64,000 nucleotides of DNA from BP-133 sp040756995. Its GTDB lineage: Bacteria > Actinomycetota > Acidimicrobiia > IMCC26256 > BP-133. Of the stretch, positions 1 to 8,908 are shown piece by piece; the first letter of the stretch is position 1, and every line of letters starts with the position of its first letter. The translations under genes and the position numbers were made by a program. A model generated the notes under the pieces. It ran no database searches. It had not been told where the DNA came from and saw only the letters and a list, made by a program, of their open reading frames with translations. Location of the stretch: the NCBI GenBank assembly GCA_040756995.1, contig JBFLYK010000012.1, positions 90,316 through 154,315 on the forward strand, written 5' to 3'.

Positions 1-623
1 AACCGGTCGGCGTGATCTGCGACGTCGCCACGCTGGCCACCCTCCCGGAACGGGAGTACCGGGCCGGGCTCGGCGAAGTGGCCAAGTACGCCTTCATGGG
101 CGACGCCGACCTGAGCGCCACCCTGGCCGACGACAGGGCCGCCGCCGCCCTGCTGGCCCGCGACGCCGCCGTCCTCACCGAAGTCGTGGCCCGCTCGGCG
201 GCCATCAAGGCCGCCGTCGTCTCGGCCGACGAGCACGAGCGCACGGGCCTCCGGGCGACGCTCAACTACGGCCACACCCTGGCCCACGCCCTCGAGACCC
301 TCGGGCACTACGGCCTCCTGCACGGCGAGGCGGTGGCCGTCGGTCTGGTGTTCGCCACCGAGCTGGCCGCCGCCCTCGACCGCCTCCCACCCGACGCCCC
401 CGACGCCACGAGAACGATGCTGGCCCGCTTCGGCCTCCCGACCGCCGCGCCGGACGGGCTGGCCGCCGCCGAGCTGATCACCCTCATGCGTCGGGACAAG
501 AAGGCCGCCGGCGGCCTGACGTTCGTCCTCCCCGCCCCGGGCGGCGGCCCGCTGGAGCGGGTCGACGACCCCCCGGCCGCCGCCGTCGACCGAGCCCTGG
601 CCGCTGTCGGAGTGACGGTCTGA
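1..623 (+). CDS. aroB: 3-dehydroquinate synthase, C-terminal part (cut by window edge)
   Basis: Cyclises DAHP to 3-dehydroquinate in the cytosolic shikimate pathway. The frame is already open at the window edge, so the N-terminal NAD-binding part is missing and about 206 C-terminal residues are visible. Family signatures are clear: the segment ATLATLPEREYRAGLGEVAKY, the metal-site region LNYGHTLAHALE and the second histidine in HGEAVAVGL. aroQ, the next pathway step, lies 2.3 kb downstream, separated by a peptidase gene and a small membrane gene. The identification is firm; only the start is out of view. Confidence 0.95.
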   Translation, partial: PVGVICDVATLATLPEREYRAGLGEVAKYAFMGDADLSATLADDRAAAALLARDAAVLTEVVARSAAIKAAVVSADEHERTGLRATLNYGHTLAHALETLGHYGLLHGEAVAVGLVFATELAAALDRLPPDAPDATRTMLARFGLPTAAPDGLAAAELITLMRRDKKAAGGLTFVLPAPGGGPLERVDDPPAAAVDRALAAVGVTV

Positions 624-633
624 TCAACGCCGC

Positions 634-639
634 TAGCGT
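634..639 (+). promoter_or_regulatory. -10 element (TAGCGT) of a leaderless-type promoter for the S9 peptidase gene
   Basis: TAGCGT is followed by exactly 7 bases and then the ATG at 647, and there is no Shine-Dalgarno sequence. This spacing puts transcription start at the A of the start codon. No clear -35 is visible. Confidence 0.5.
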
Positions 640-646
640 CCAAGTC

Positions 647-2662
647 ATGTCCTTCGATCTCGACACGTTTCTCGCCGTCCCCCGGGTCTCGGCGCTCGCT
701 CTGTCGCCGGACGGGTCCCGCCTCGTCACCTCGGTCTCGACCGTGGCACCCGACGGGACGAAGTTCCAGTCGGCGTTGTGGCAGCTCGACCCGGCCGGCG
801 AGGCGGCGCCCCGCCGCCTGACCCGCTCGGCCAAGGGCGAGACCGGCGCCACCTTCCTGCCCGACGGCTCCATCCTCTTCACCTCGGCCCGGCCCGACCC
901 CGAGGCCAAGAAGGGCGAGGAGCGGGACGACCGGGCGGCGCTGTGGCTCCTGCCCGCCGGTGGGGGCGAGGCCCGCCTCCTGGCCGACCCGCCCGCCGGT
1001 GTCGACGGTGTGGCCGCGGCCCGGGACAGCGGCACGGTGATCCTCGGCGTCGGCGCCTATCCCGGCACTGAGACCCTGGAGGAGGACGCCGAGAAGCACA
1101 AGGCCCGCAAGGAGGCCGGCGTCACCGCCCAGCTGTTCGAGTCCTATCCCATCCGCTACTGGGACCACTACATCGGCCCCCGGGACCGCCGCCTCTACCG
1201 GATCCCGGCGCCGGCGGCCGACGACAGCCGGGCCGAGCTGGAGCTCGTCCTCGACGGGACCGGCCAGCACCTCGACGAGGCGGAGTTCGACGTCACCCCG
1301 GACGGCATGACGCTCGTCACCAGCTGGTACACCCGCCGGGGGATCACCGACCTCGGCGCGGAGCTGATCGCGGTCGACGTCGCCACCGGCGAGCGGCGGA
1401 CCCTGGCCTCCGAGGCGGACGTCGGTTTCTGGAGCCCCCGCTGCTCCCCGGACGGCCGGTCAGTCGTGTGCGTCCGGGCGGTCGTCGGCGACCCCGACCA
1501 CGCCGAGCAGCTGACCGTCTGGCTCGTCGATCTCGCCACGGGCGACGGCCGTGATCTCACCCCCGACCTCGACCGGTGGCCGTCCGCTCCGCCCGTCTGG
1601 GCGCCGGACTCCTCCGCCGTCTACTTCGTCGCCGATGAGAACGGGCGGGCCCCCGTCTTCCGGGTCGACGTCTCCTCCGGCGAGGTCGCCAGGCTCTCGA
1701 GCGCCGGCGCCTTCTCCGACCTCTGCCCGTCCCCCGACGGCACGACCGTCTACGCCCTCCGCACGACGATCGGGTCGCCGCCCCAGGCCGTCGCCCTCGA
1801 CACCACTGCCGCCGATCAGGAACCGCGCCCGATCCCCACGCCCGGAGTCCCGCTCGAGATCCCCGGCCGGGTCGAGGAGCTGACCGCCACCGCCTCCGAC
1901 GGCACCCCGATCCACTCCTGGCTGGCGCTGCCCTCCGACGCCTCGGAAACCAACCCCGCCCCGCTCGTCGTCTGGATCCACGGCGGGCCCCTCGCCTCGT
2001 GGAACAGCTGGCACTGGCGGTGGAACCCCTGGCTGCTCGTCGAGCGGGGTTACGCCATCCTCCTGCCCGACCCGGCACTGTCGACCGGCTACGGCCAGGC
2101 CTTCGTCGAACGGGGCCGGGGCCGGTGGGGCGACGAGCCCTTCACCGATCTCATGGCGGCCACCGATGCCGCCGTCGCCCGGCCCGACATCGACGAGACC
2201 CGGACGGCGGCCATGGGCGGCTCCTTCGGCGGCTACATGGCCAACTGGGTGGCCGGCCACACCGACCGGTTCCGCTGCCTCGTCACCCACGCCAGCCTGT
2301 GGGCCCTCGACCAGTTCCACGGCACGACCGACCACGCCGTCTGGTGGGAGCGGGAGTTCGGCAACCCCTACGTCGACAAGGCCCGCTACGAGGCCCACTC
2401 GCCCCACCGGGCCATCGACCGGATCACCACCCCGATGCTCGTCATCCACGGCGAGCGCGACCACCGGGTCCCGGTCGGCGAGGCCCTCCGACTCTGGGTC
2501 GACCTCCTGCGCCACGACGTCGAGGCGAAGTTCCTCTACTTCCCCGACGAGAACCACTGGATCCTCAAACCCCAGCACGCCCGGATCTGGTACGAGACGG
2601 TCCTCACCTGGCTGGACCACCACCTGCTCGGCAAGGAATGGCAGCGGCCGGAGATGCTGTGA
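647..2662 (+). CDS. S9 family serine peptidase (prolyl oligopeptidase / acylaminoacyl peptidase type)
   Basis: 671 aa. The N-terminal ~400 residues carry WD40/TolB-like beta-propeller strands (for example LALSPDGSRLVTSVS, CSPDGRSVVCVRA), which gate substrate entry in this family. The C-terminal half is an alpha/beta hydrolase with the nucleophile motif GGSFGGYM (Ser about 526), an Asp in GERDHRVP (about 605) and a His in DENHW (about 637), so the triad is complete. No signal peptide is visible, so a cytosolic oligopeptidase is likely. The ATG follows a -10-like TAGCGT by 7 bases. It separates aroB from aroQ and is not functionally tied to the shikimate pathway. The exact substrate cannot be read from sequence. 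Confidence 0.9.
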   Translation: MSFDLDTFLAVPRVSALALSPDGSRLVTSVSTVAPDGTKFQSALWQLDPAGEAAPRRLTRSAKGETGATFLPDGSILFTSARPDPEAKKGEERDDRAALWLLPAGGGEARLLADPPAGVDGVAAARDSGTVILGVGAYPGTETLEEDAEKHKARKEAGVTAQLFESYPIRYWDHYIGPRDRRLYRIPAPAADDSRAELELVLDGTGQHLDEAEFDVTPDGMTLVTSWYTRRGITDLGAELIAVDVATGERRTLASEADVGFWSPRCSPDGRSVVCVRAVVGDPDHAEQLTVWLVDLATGDGRDLTPDLDRWPSAPPVWAPDSSAVYFVADENGRAPVFRVDVSSGEVARLSSAGAFSDLCPSPDGTTVYALRTTIGSPPQAVALDTTAADQEPRPIPTPGVPLEIPGRVEELTATASDGTPIHSWLALPSDASETNPAPLVVWIHGGPLASWNSWHWRWNPWLLVERGYAILLPDPALSTGYGQAFVERGRGRWGDEPFTDLMAATDAAVARPDIDETRTAAMGGSFGGYMANWVAGHTDRFRCLVTHASLWALDQFHGTTDHAVWWEREFGNPYVDKARYEAHSPHRAIDRITTPMLVIHGERDHRVPVGEALRLWVDLLRHDVEAKFLYFPDENHWILKPQHARIWYETVLTWLDHHLLGKEWQRPEML

Positions 2663-2901
2663 CCGATCCGGTCCGGGAACGGCGGGAACGCATCGGCCGC
2701 CTGGCCGCCACCGCCCGCAAGGCGGGCTGGGCCCTCTTCGCCCTGGCCTGCGTCGCCTTCGTCATCGGGCTCGTCGTCGGCCTGTCCGGACTGGTGGTCG
2801 TGGTGGTCGTGGGCAGCCTGGCCGTCGGCTCCGCGCTGCTGCTCCCGGCCATCATCGTCGGCTTCGGAGTGACCGCCGCCGAGCGCGAGGATCGCGGCTG
2901 A
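2659..2901 (+). CDS. Small two-helix membrane protein, function unknown
   Basis: 80 aa. The GTG start overlaps the peptidase stop (GTGA) and its own TGA overlaps the aroQ ATG, so it is translationally coupled on both sides. After a charged N-terminus (VTDPVRERRERIGRL) come two hydrophobic stretches, about residues 24-45 (WALFALACVAFVIGLVVGL) and 47-72 (a Val-rich run then LLLPAIIVGFGV), with an acidic/basic tail. The pattern predicts an integral membrane protein with both ends in the cytoplasm. I recognise no family. Being sandwiched without gaps is good evidence that it is a real gene. Confidence 0.7.
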   Translation: MTDPVRERRERIGRLAATARKAGWALFALACVAFVIGLVVGLSGLVVVVVVGSLAVGSALLLPAIIVGFGVTAAEREDRG

Positions 2902-3353
2902 TGCCCTCCAAACTGATCCTCGTGCTGTCCGGGCCCAACCTCAACCTGCTCGGCCAGCGGGAACCCGACGTCTACGGCAAGGCGACCCTCGACGACCACG
3001 TCGCCACCGTCCGCCAGACGGCCGCCGCGGCCGGCTACGAGGTCGAGCACCGGCAGTCGAACCACGAGGGCGATCTGATCGACGCCATCCACGGGGCCCG
3101 GGGCCGGGCGGCCGCCATCATTTTCAATCCGGGCGCTTTCACCCACTACGCCTACGCCTTGGCCGACGCCCTCGCCGCCTACGATGGAGTGGTCGTCGAG
3201 GTCCACCTGTCCAACCCGGCCGCCCGCGAAGCGTGGCGGCGGACCTCAGTGATCGCCCCGGTGGCCACCGGCACCATCGCCGGGTTCGGCGGCACCGGCT
3301 ACCGCCTGGCCGTCGAGGCTGTCCTTGCTCTGCTGGAGGAAGCGGAATCGTGA
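2901..3353 (+). CDS. aroQ: Type II 3-dehydroquinate dehydratase
   Basis: 150 aa, the normal length of the dodecameric type II enzyme, which converts 3-dehydroquinate to 3-dehydroshikimate. Visible signatures: the N-terminal LSGPNLNLLGQREPDVYG with the flexible lid and catalytic Tyr, HRQSNHEGDLIDAIH, the IIFNPGAFTHYAYALADAL block with the catalytic His, and VEVHLSNPAAREAWRRTSVI. The ATG overlaps the stop of the small membrane gene, and its TGA overlaps the GTG of the following peptidase. It acts directly after aroB. Confidence 0.96.
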   Translation: MPSKLILVLSGPNLNLLGQREPDVYGKATLDDHVATVRQTAAAAGYEVEHRQSNHEGDLIDAIHGARGRAAAIIFNPGAFTHYAYALADALAAYDGVVVEVHLSNPAAREAWRRTSVIAPVATGTIAGFGGTGYRLAVEAVLALLEEAES

Positions 3354-4459
3354 CCACTGACTCTCTGCCCCCGTTGGACGTGGCCGGTCGCATCGGCCGC
3401 CTGCGGGAGCTGTTCCCGGAGGCCGGCATCGACGCCCTCTTCGTCACCCGCCTGGTCAACATCCGGTACCTGACCGGGTTCACGGGCTCCGCCGCCCTCC
3501 TGCTGGTCGGCCCCGACGAGGTGCTCTTCGTCAGCGACGGCCGCTACAAGGACCAGTCGGCCGACCAGCTGGCCGCCGCCGGCGTGGAGGCCCGGATCGA
3601 GATCTCCGGCACCGAGCAGAAGCGGATCGTCCACGACGCGGCCCAGGCCCAGGGTTACGGCCGCATCGGCCTCGAGGCCCACGGCGTCACCTGGTCCCAG
3701 CAGCGCGGCTTCGCCTCCGAGTGGTTCCCGAACGCCGAGCTCGTCCCCACCGAAGGGCTGATCGAAGGCCTCCGGCGGGTGAAGGACCCCGGCGAGGTGG
3801 CCCGTATCCGGGCCGCCTGCTCGATCGCCGACCGGGCGTTCGCCAACGTCGCCGGCCGCCTGCGGGACCGTCCGACCGAGCTGGAGTTCGGCCTCGACCT
3901 CGAGTTCGAGATGCGCCGTCTCGGGGCGTCGGCCATGAGCTTCGAGCCGATCGTGGCCGCCGGCCCCAACGGGGCCAAGCCCCACGCCCGCCCGTCCAAC
4001 CGCCGGATCGAACCCGGCGAGCTGCTCGTCCTCGATTTCGGCTGCGTCGTCGATGGGTACTGCTCCGATATGACGCGCACCGTCTCCGTCGGCGATCCCG
4101 GTCCGGAGGCGCGGCGGATGTACGACGTCGTGCTGGAGAGCCAGCGGGCCGGCCGCGAGGCGGTGCGCCAAGGAGTTGAGGCGGCGGCGGTCGACAAGGC
4201 CTGCCGCGACGTGATCGCCGAGGCCGGCTGGGCCGACGCGTTCCTGCACGGAACGGGCCACGGCGTGGGCCTCGAGATCCATGAGGACCCCAGAGTTTCG
4301 GCCACCGGCCGTGGTACTTTGGCCGCTGGCTACGTCGTCACCGTGGAGCCGGGTGTGTACCTCACGGGTATCGGCGGCGTCCGCATCGAGGACACCGTCG
4401 TCGTCACCCCGGACGGCTGCGACATCCTGACCGCCTCCCCGAAGGATCTCGTGTTGTGA
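3350..4459 (+). CDS. pepQ: M24 family metallopeptidase (Xaa-Pro aminopeptidase / dipeptidase)
   Basis: 369 aa from a GTG overlapping the aroQ stop. An N-terminal creatinase-like domain (about residues 10-135, including VTRLVNIRYLTGFTGSAALLLV) precedes a pita-bread fold. Dinuclear metal ligands are recognisable: Asp in LVLDFGCVVDGYCSDMTRT (two), His in FLHGTGHGVGLEIHE, Glu in VTVEPGVYL and Glu in GGVRIEDTVVV. The family removes residues in front of or after proline in cytosolic peptides. Its place between aroQ and efp is a common actinobacterial and firmicute order. The gene symbol is by analogy; substrate preference is not determined. Confidence 0.9.
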   Translation: MTTDSLPPLDVAGRIGRLRELFPEAGIDALFVTRLVNIRYLTGFTGSAALLLVGPDEVLFVSDGRYKDQSADQLAAAGVEARIEISGTEQKRIVHDAAQAQGYGRIGLEAHGVTWSQQRGFASEWFPNAELVPTEGLIEGLRRVKDPGEVARIRAACSIADRAFANVAGRLRDRPTELEFGLDLEFEMRRLGASAMSFEPIVAAGPNGAKPHARPSNRRIEPGELLVLDFGCVVDGYCSDMTRTVSVGDPGPEARRMYDVVLESQRAGREAVRQGVEAAAVDKACRDVIAEAGWADAFLHGTGHGVGLEIHEDPRVSATGRGTLAAGYVVTVEPGVYLTGIGGVRIEDTVVVTPDGCDILTASPKDLVL

Positions 4460-5016
4460 GTGTCTCCACCAACGACCTGAAGAACGGCATGGCCCTCAAC
4501 CTGCCCGAGGGCCTCATGACGGTGATCGAGTTCCAGCACGTCAAGCCGGGCAAGGGCGGCGCCTTCGTGCGAACGAAGCTCCGCAACTTCAAGACCGGCG
4601 CCGTCCTCGAACGTACCTACCGGGCCGACGAGAAGCTGACGCTGGCGATCATCGAGAAGAAGGAGATGCAGTACCTCTACCGCGACGGCGACTCGCTGAC
4701 GTTCATGGACAACGAGTCCTACGAGCAGATCGGGGTCGATCCGGCCGCGCTGGGCGACGCCATCCGGTACATCAAGGAGGGCGACACCGTCATCCTCCCC
4801 ACGTACCAGGGTCAGGTCGTCGGCGTGGAGCTCCCGGCGGCGGTCGAGCTCGAGGTGACCCAGACCGACCCCGGGGTGCAGGGCGACCGGGTGTCGGGGG
4901 CCAAGAAGCCGGCCACGCTGGAGACCGGCGCGGTGGTCCAGGTTCCGCTGTTCGTCGAGACGGGTGACCGGATCAAGGTCGACACCCGGACCGGCGAGTA
5001 CCTGACGCGGGTCTGA
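4456..5016 (+). CDS. efp: Translation elongation factor P
   Basis: 186 aa from GTG 4456, overlapping the upstream stop by 4 bases (GTGA). EF-P relieves ribosome stalling at polyproline stretches. The three-domain family length matches. The N-terminal KOW-like domain carries the tip loop KPGKGGAFVRTKLRN, with the lysine that is modified in some bacteria. The central part has EMQYLYRDGDSLTFMDNESYEQ and the C-terminal OB domain ends in TGDRIKVDTRTGEYLTRV, the classical EF-P signature. No modification enzyme gene is nearby. Confidence 0.97.
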   Translation: MSVSTNDLKNGMALNLPEGLMTVIEFQHVKPGKGGAFVRTKLRNFKTGAVLERTYRADEKLTLAIIEKKEMQYLYRDGDSLTFMDNESYEQIGVDPAALGDAIRYIKEGDTVILPTYQGQVVGVELPAAVELEVTQTDPGVQGDRVSGAKKPATLETGAVVQVPLFVETGDRIKVDTRTGEYLTRV

Positions 5017-5039
5017 CCGCAGGAGCGCTGGGGCGCGCC

Positions 5040-5447
5040 ATGGTTCGCACGAGGAGAGACGCCCGGGAGCGGGCCCTGTCCTTGTGCTACGAGCTCGACG
5101 TGCGGGGCAACAGCGTGGACGACCTGCTCTTCGAGCTGCCGGTCGCCCCCGCCCCCTATGCCGTGGAGCTGGCCCGCGGCGTCGAGGAGCACCGTGACGA
5201 GATCGACGCCATCATCAGCAAGTTCGCCGACCGCTGGTCGATCGACCGCATGCCGGTGATCGATCGCAACCTGCTGCGCATCGCCGTCTACGAGCTGGGC
5301 TGGCGGCCCGAGATCCCTCTCGGCGTCGCCATCAGCGAGGCGGTTGACCTGGCCAAGCGGTACTCGACCGACGACTCCGGCCGGTTCGTGAACGGGATGC
5401 TCGGCCGGATCGGCGAGCACCTCCGGAGTTCCGATGGGACCGCTTGA
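5040..5447 (+). CDS. nusB: Transcription antitermination factor NusB
   Basis: 135 aa, all-alpha NusB. With NusE (S10) it binds boxA RNA in the rRNA leader and supports rRNA transcription; a boxA-like site is visible in this window upstream of the 16S gene. Signatures: the basic N-terminus RTRRDARERALSLCYELDV and the C-terminal block IDRNLLRIAVYELGW...PLGVAISEAVDLAKRYSTDDSGRFVNGMLGRI. It follows efp by 23 bases and overlaps clpS by 14 bases. Confidence 0.96.
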   Translation: MVRTRRDARERALSLCYELDVRGNSVDDLLFELPVAPAPYAVELARGVEEHRDEIDAIISKFADRWSIDRMPVIDRNLLRIAVYELGWRPEIPLGVAISEAVDLAKRYSTDDSGRFVNGMLGRIGEHLRSSDGTA

Positions 5448-5724
5448 GACACCGACGATCGTCGAACCCGACATCGACGAGACCACCGACGTGGCCCGGC
5501 CGTGGGTCGTGGTCGTGTGGAACGACCCCGTCAACCTGATGTCCTACGTCGTCTACGTCTTCCAGAAGCTGTTCGGCTACTCGAAGGAGAAGGCGACGAA
5601 GCTCATGCTCGACGTGCACCACAAGGGCAAGGCCGCCGTCTCCTCCGGGACCCGGGAGCAGGCCGAGACCGACGTCGCCCGCCTCCACGCCCACGGCCTG
5701 TGGGCCACCATGCAGCGCGACTAG
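5434..5724 (+). CDS. clpS: ATP-dependent Clp protease adaptor ClpS
   Basis: 96 aa. ClpS delivers N-degron substrates to ClpA/ClpC-type unfoldases. The core begins at WVVVVWNDPVNLMSYVVYVFQKLFGYSKEKATKLMLDVHHKGKA, with the NDP motif and the hydrophobic pocket residues that read the N-terminal amino acid, after a disordered acidic leader (about residues 1-22). The ATG lies inside nusB (14-base overlap). The DUF2017 gene follows by 12 bases, a pairing common in actinobacteria. Confidence 0.95.
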   Translation: MGPLETPTIVEPDIDETTDVARPWVVVVWNDPVNLMSYVVYVFQKLFGYSKEKATKLMLDVHHKGKAAVSSGTREQAETDVARLHAHGLWATMQRD

Positions 5725-5736
5725 CCGGAGCCGCCC

Positions 5737-6249
5737 GTGGCCCGCCATCCCTTCCGCCGCAACCGCTCCGACGGCTACGACGTCGTCCTCGAGGCCGGGG
5801 AGGCGGCCGTGCTGACCCGGCTGTGCGAGGAGCTGACCACGCTCCTGAGCGGCGGCGAGGCCGACGGCGGTTCCGACCCGGTGCTGGAGCGGCTCTTTCC
5901 CCGGGCCTACCTCGACCCCACCGAGGAGGAGGCCGAGCGCGACTGGCAGCGGCTCGTCCACGACGACCTCGTCGACGGGCGCCGCAAGGCGCTGGCCAGC
6001 GTGGAGGGCACCCTGGCCGGCGCCACCGTCCGGCGGGGCCGTTTCGAGCTGACCCTGAGCGAAGAGCAGGCCCAGGACTGGCTGGCCGTCCTCAACGACG
6101 CCCGGCTGGCCCTCGGCACCCGCCTCCAGGTCACCGAGGACCTCGACCTGTCGGGGCTCGATCCGGACGATCCCGACACCGCCCCCTACGCCGTGTACTG
6201 GTGGCTGGGGGTGCTGGAGGAGCGGCTGGTCGAGGTCCTGTCCGGTTAG
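5737..6249 (+). CDS. DUF2017 family protein
   Basis: 170 aa from GTG 5737. It matches the actinobacterial DUF2017 family found next to clpS: N-terminal YDVVLEAGEAAVLTRLCEELTTLL, an acidic linker with DPVLERLFPRAYLDPTEEEAERDWQRLVHDDL, and the C-terminal ELTLSEEQAQDWLAVLNDARLALGTRL...WLGVLEERLVEVL. No catalytic motif or membrane segment is visible. The constant link to clpS suggests a role around Clp proteolysis, but that is inference. Confidence 0.8.
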   Translation: MARHPFRRNRSDGYDVVLEAGEAAVLTRLCEELTTLLSGGEADGGSDPVLERLFPRAYLDPTEEEAERDWQRLVHDDLVDGRRKALASVEGTLAGATVRRGRFELTLSEEQAQDWLAVLNDARLALGTRLQVTEDLDLSGLDPDDPDTAPYAVYWWLGVLEERLVEVLSG

Positions 6250-6306
6250 GCCGGTTGCGCCGATCCGGCAGGGACGGCCGCCCGCCACGCAGAAGATTCC
6301 GCCCGT

Positions 6307-7896
6307 ATGGCACCGATTGCGAAGACGATGTCGCGCGCCCGGGGCTGGATCTGGGCCCATCCGCGCCGGGCCCGGGTGGCCGTGGCCGGTGCGGTCGTCA
6401 CCGCGCTGGCCGGCGGCGCCTTCATCGGGCTGCGCCCCGACGGCGACGCCGACAAGGGGCGGCTGCGGCACCGGCAGTACGCCGGGTCGATCGGCGCCGA
6501 CGGCGGCGTCGAGAACGACCACGTCGAGGCGCCGAGCGGATCGGCCGCGCCGGACGGCGCCGGATCCGCCGGCGGCCGGCGGCCCGGCGGTGCGGGCAAC
6601 GGCACCGGCGCCCCGGCCGCGTCGGGAGCTCCGACGACAGTCGGCACCGCGCCCGGAGCGTCCCCGGGCGCCACCGCGGGAAGCGGTCCCTCTCCCTCCA
6701 CCGCCGGTGGGACGGGCGGCACAGACACCACCAAACCGGACACTGGCGCGACCCGCACCACCGGTCCCGGTGGGGGCGCCACCAGCTCGCCGGCCACCAC
6801 CGGCGCCAACGCCGAGGGCTGGGAGTTGATCCCGAAGGCGCCGATCGGCCCCCGGAGCTGGCATTCCGCCCAGTGGACGGGCCGGGAGATGGTGATCTGG
6901 GGCGGAACCGCCGACTTCGAGGCCGATCCGCTGATCGACGGCGCGGCCTACGACCCCGCCGCCCGAACCTGGCGCAAACTGCCGGCCGCCCCCATCACCC
7001 CCCGCCACGACGCCCGGGCCTTCTGGACCGGCTCCGAGATGCTCGTCTTCGGCGGCAGCTCCGTCGACGGCGAGCTGGCCGACGGCGCGGCCTGGAACCC
7101 GGCCACCAACAGCTGGCGAGCCATCCCCGCCGCCCCCACCGGCCCCCGCGAGGGCGCCGTCGTCGCCTGGGCCGGTGACCGCCTCGTGATCTGGAGCGGT
7201 TACACCGTGGCCCCGCCCGACGCCAACGAGGAGTTCGTCCCCGAGGCCAAGGAGGACGGCGCGGCCTACGTGCCCGCCACCGACAGCTGGGTTCCCATCG
7301 GGCCGGCCCCGATGCCGCCCCGCAGCGGCGCCCAGTCGGCCTGGACCGGCAGCCGCCTCATCGTCACCGGCGGCGAGGGCGAGGACGGCAACCGCACCGA
7401 CGGCGCCGCCCTCGACCCCGTCTCAGGGGTCTGGTCGCCCATCGCCGCCCGGCCGGAGCCCGACGCCTGTGGCGGCGAGATCGCCTGCACCGGCATCTGG
7501 ACCGGGACGGCCGTCCTGTTCCCCTCCTCGGCGCAGGCCTACGACCCCGCCGCCGACCGCTGGTCCGCCCTCGCCGCCCCACCGGGCCGCGACGCCCCGG
7601 CTCCCGGGGAGCCGGCCGTGTGGACCGGCCGGTGGCTGCTGACATGGGGTCTCCCCGGCGGGGAGGACGACGGCTCCGGCGCCGACCCCGGCGACACCGG
7701 CGACGGACCGCTGAAGCCGGTGGCGGCGATGTACGACCCGGCCGCCAACCGCTGGCAGCCGTTCCCGGCCGGGCCGCTCCCGAGCCGCACCCTCCACACC
7801 GCCGTCTGGACCGGCGAGGCGATGCTGCTCTGGGGCGGGGTGGACACCGGCAACGACGCCTTCCTCGCCGATGGGGCCGCCTACCGTCCCGAGTAG
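6307..7896 (+). CDS. Membrane-anchored Kelch-repeat beta-propeller protein
   Basis: 529 aa. A basic start (MAPIAKTMSRARGWIWAHPRRARV) leads into one hydrophobic helix (about residues 24-40, VAVAGAVVTALAGGAFIGL), then a ~130-residue Gly/Pro/Thr/Ser-rich linker, then from about residue 175 repeated Kelch blades of the type PRSWHSAQWTGREMVIWGG, PRHDARAFWTGSEMLVFGG, PREGAVVAWAGDRLVIWSG and PSRTLHTAVWTGEAMLLWGG. About six blades, enough for one closed propeller outside the membrane. Possible roles are carbohydrate or protein binding; nothing more specific is supported. It ends 17 bases before the phosphate permease. Confidence 0.8.
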   Translation: MAPIAKTMSRARGWIWAHPRRARVAVAGAVVTALAGGAFIGLRPDGDADKGRLRHRQYAGSIGADGGVENDHVEAPSGSAAPDGAGSAGGRRPGGAGNGTGAPAASGAPTTVGTAPGASPGATAGSGPSPSTAGGTGGTDTTKPDTGATRTTGPGGGATSSPATTGANAEGWELIPKAPIGPRSWHSAQWTGREMVIWGGTADFEADPLIDGAAYDPAARTWRKLPAAPITPRHDARAFWTGSEMLVFGGSSVDGELADGAAWNPATNSWRAIPAAPTGPREGAVVAWAGDRLVIWSGYTVAPPDANEEFVPEAKEDGAAYVPATDSWVPIGPAPMPPRSGAQSAWTGSRLIVTGGEGEDGNRTDGAALDPVSGVWSPIAARPEPDACGGEIACTGIWTGTAVLFPSSAQAYDPAADRWSALAAPPGRDAPAPGEPAVWTGRWLLTWGLPGGEDDGSGADPGDTGDGPLKPVAAMYDPAANRWQPFPAGPLPSRTLHTAVWTGEAMLLWGGVDTGNDAFLADGAAYRPE

Positions 7897-7913
7897 TCTC
7901 CGGCGCAACCCGG

Positions 7914-8906
7914 ATGGAAGACCTCGCCCTCTACACCGTCGTCGCGCTCGCCCTGGCTTTCTGCTTCACGAACGGCTTCCACGACGCGGCCAACTCGATC
8001 GCCACGGTGGTGGCCACCCGGGTCCTCACCCCCCGTCTGGCCGTGATCTGGGCGGCCACGTTCAACTTCGTGGCCTTTCTGGTGTTCCACACCGGAGTGG
8101 CCGGGACGATCGCCAACGACGTGGTCGAGCAGGAGGTCCTCTCGATCGGGGTGATCTTCGCCGGTCTGGTGGGGGCGATCACGTGGAACGTGGCGACCTA
8201 TTTCCTCGGTCTGCCCACGTCGTCGTCCCACGCCCTCATCGGCGGGATGCTCGGGGCCGCGGTGGGCAAATCAGGGTTCTCGGCCGTGATCGCCGACGGG
8301 CTGGTGAAGATCGCCGCCTTCATCGTGCTGTCGCCGCTCATCGGCTTGTCGGTGGGCTTCGTCCTGATGGTGGTCGTGCTCAACGTCGGCGTCCGGGTCG
8401 GCGAGGTCGACCGGGTCAACCGGGTGCTGCGCCGCCTGCAACTGGCGTCGGCCGGTGCCTACAGCCTCGGCCACGGCCTGAACGACGCCCAGAAGACGAT
8501 GGGCGTGATCCTCGCCCTGCTGATCGCCTCCGACAAGGTGAGCGTCACGGCCGACGTCCCGCTGTGGGTGGTGCTGGCCGCCCACACCGCCATCGCGCTC
8601 GGCACCCTGACCGGCGGCTGGCGGGTGGTCCACACCCTGGGCAACCGGATCACGCGGCTTCAGCCGGCCGGCGGCGTGGCCGCCGAGTCAGCCGCCGCCG
8701 CCACCATCTTCCTCGTGACCGCTCAGGGCATCCCGGTCTCCACGACCCAGACGATCACGGGCGCGATCGTCGGGGTTGGCTCCATCCAGCGGCTGTCGGC
8801 GGTGCGCTGGGGCGTGGCCGGCCCGGTGGTCATGGCCTGGATCCTCACGATCCCGGCCGCGGCGGGGGTGGCCGCCGGGACCTACGCCGTGCTCAGCGCC
8901 CTCTGA
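7914..8906 (+). CDS. pit: PiT family inorganic phosphate permease
   Basis: 330 aa polytopic membrane protein. PiT permeases import metal-phosphate with protons. Both halves of the internal duplication carry the family signature: FTNGFHDAANSIATVVATR near residue 17 and GHGLNDAQKTMGVILALL near residue 184. Hydrophobic segments fill the rest. The usual companion DUF47/PhoU-like regulator is not adjacent. The ATG at 7914 was chosen because the family signature begins about 15 residues after it. It ends only 2 bases from the stop of the convergent lipoprotein gene. Confidence 0.92.
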   Translation: MEDLALYTVVALALAFCFTNGFHDAANSIATVVATRVLTPRLAVIWAATFNFVAFLVFHTGVAGTIANDVVEQEVLSIGVIFAGLVGAITWNVATYFLGLPTSSSHALIGGMLGAAVGKSGFSAVIADGLVKIAAFIVLSPLIGLSVGFVLMVVVLNVGVRVGEVDRVNRVLRRLQLASAGAYSLGHGLNDAQKTMGVILALLIASDKVSVTADVPLWVVLAAHTAIALGTLTGGWRVVHTLGNRITRLQPAGGVAAESAAAATIFLVTAQGIPVSTTQTITGAIVGVGSIQRLSAVRWGVAGPVVMAWILTIPAAAGVAAGTYAVLSAL

Positions 8907-8908
8907 CT

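Noticed and set aside
5332..7008. A 558-codon minus-strand frame opposite nusB-clpS-DUF2017 and the Kelch gene
   Set aside because: Antisense of well-supported genes, low complexity, no domain.
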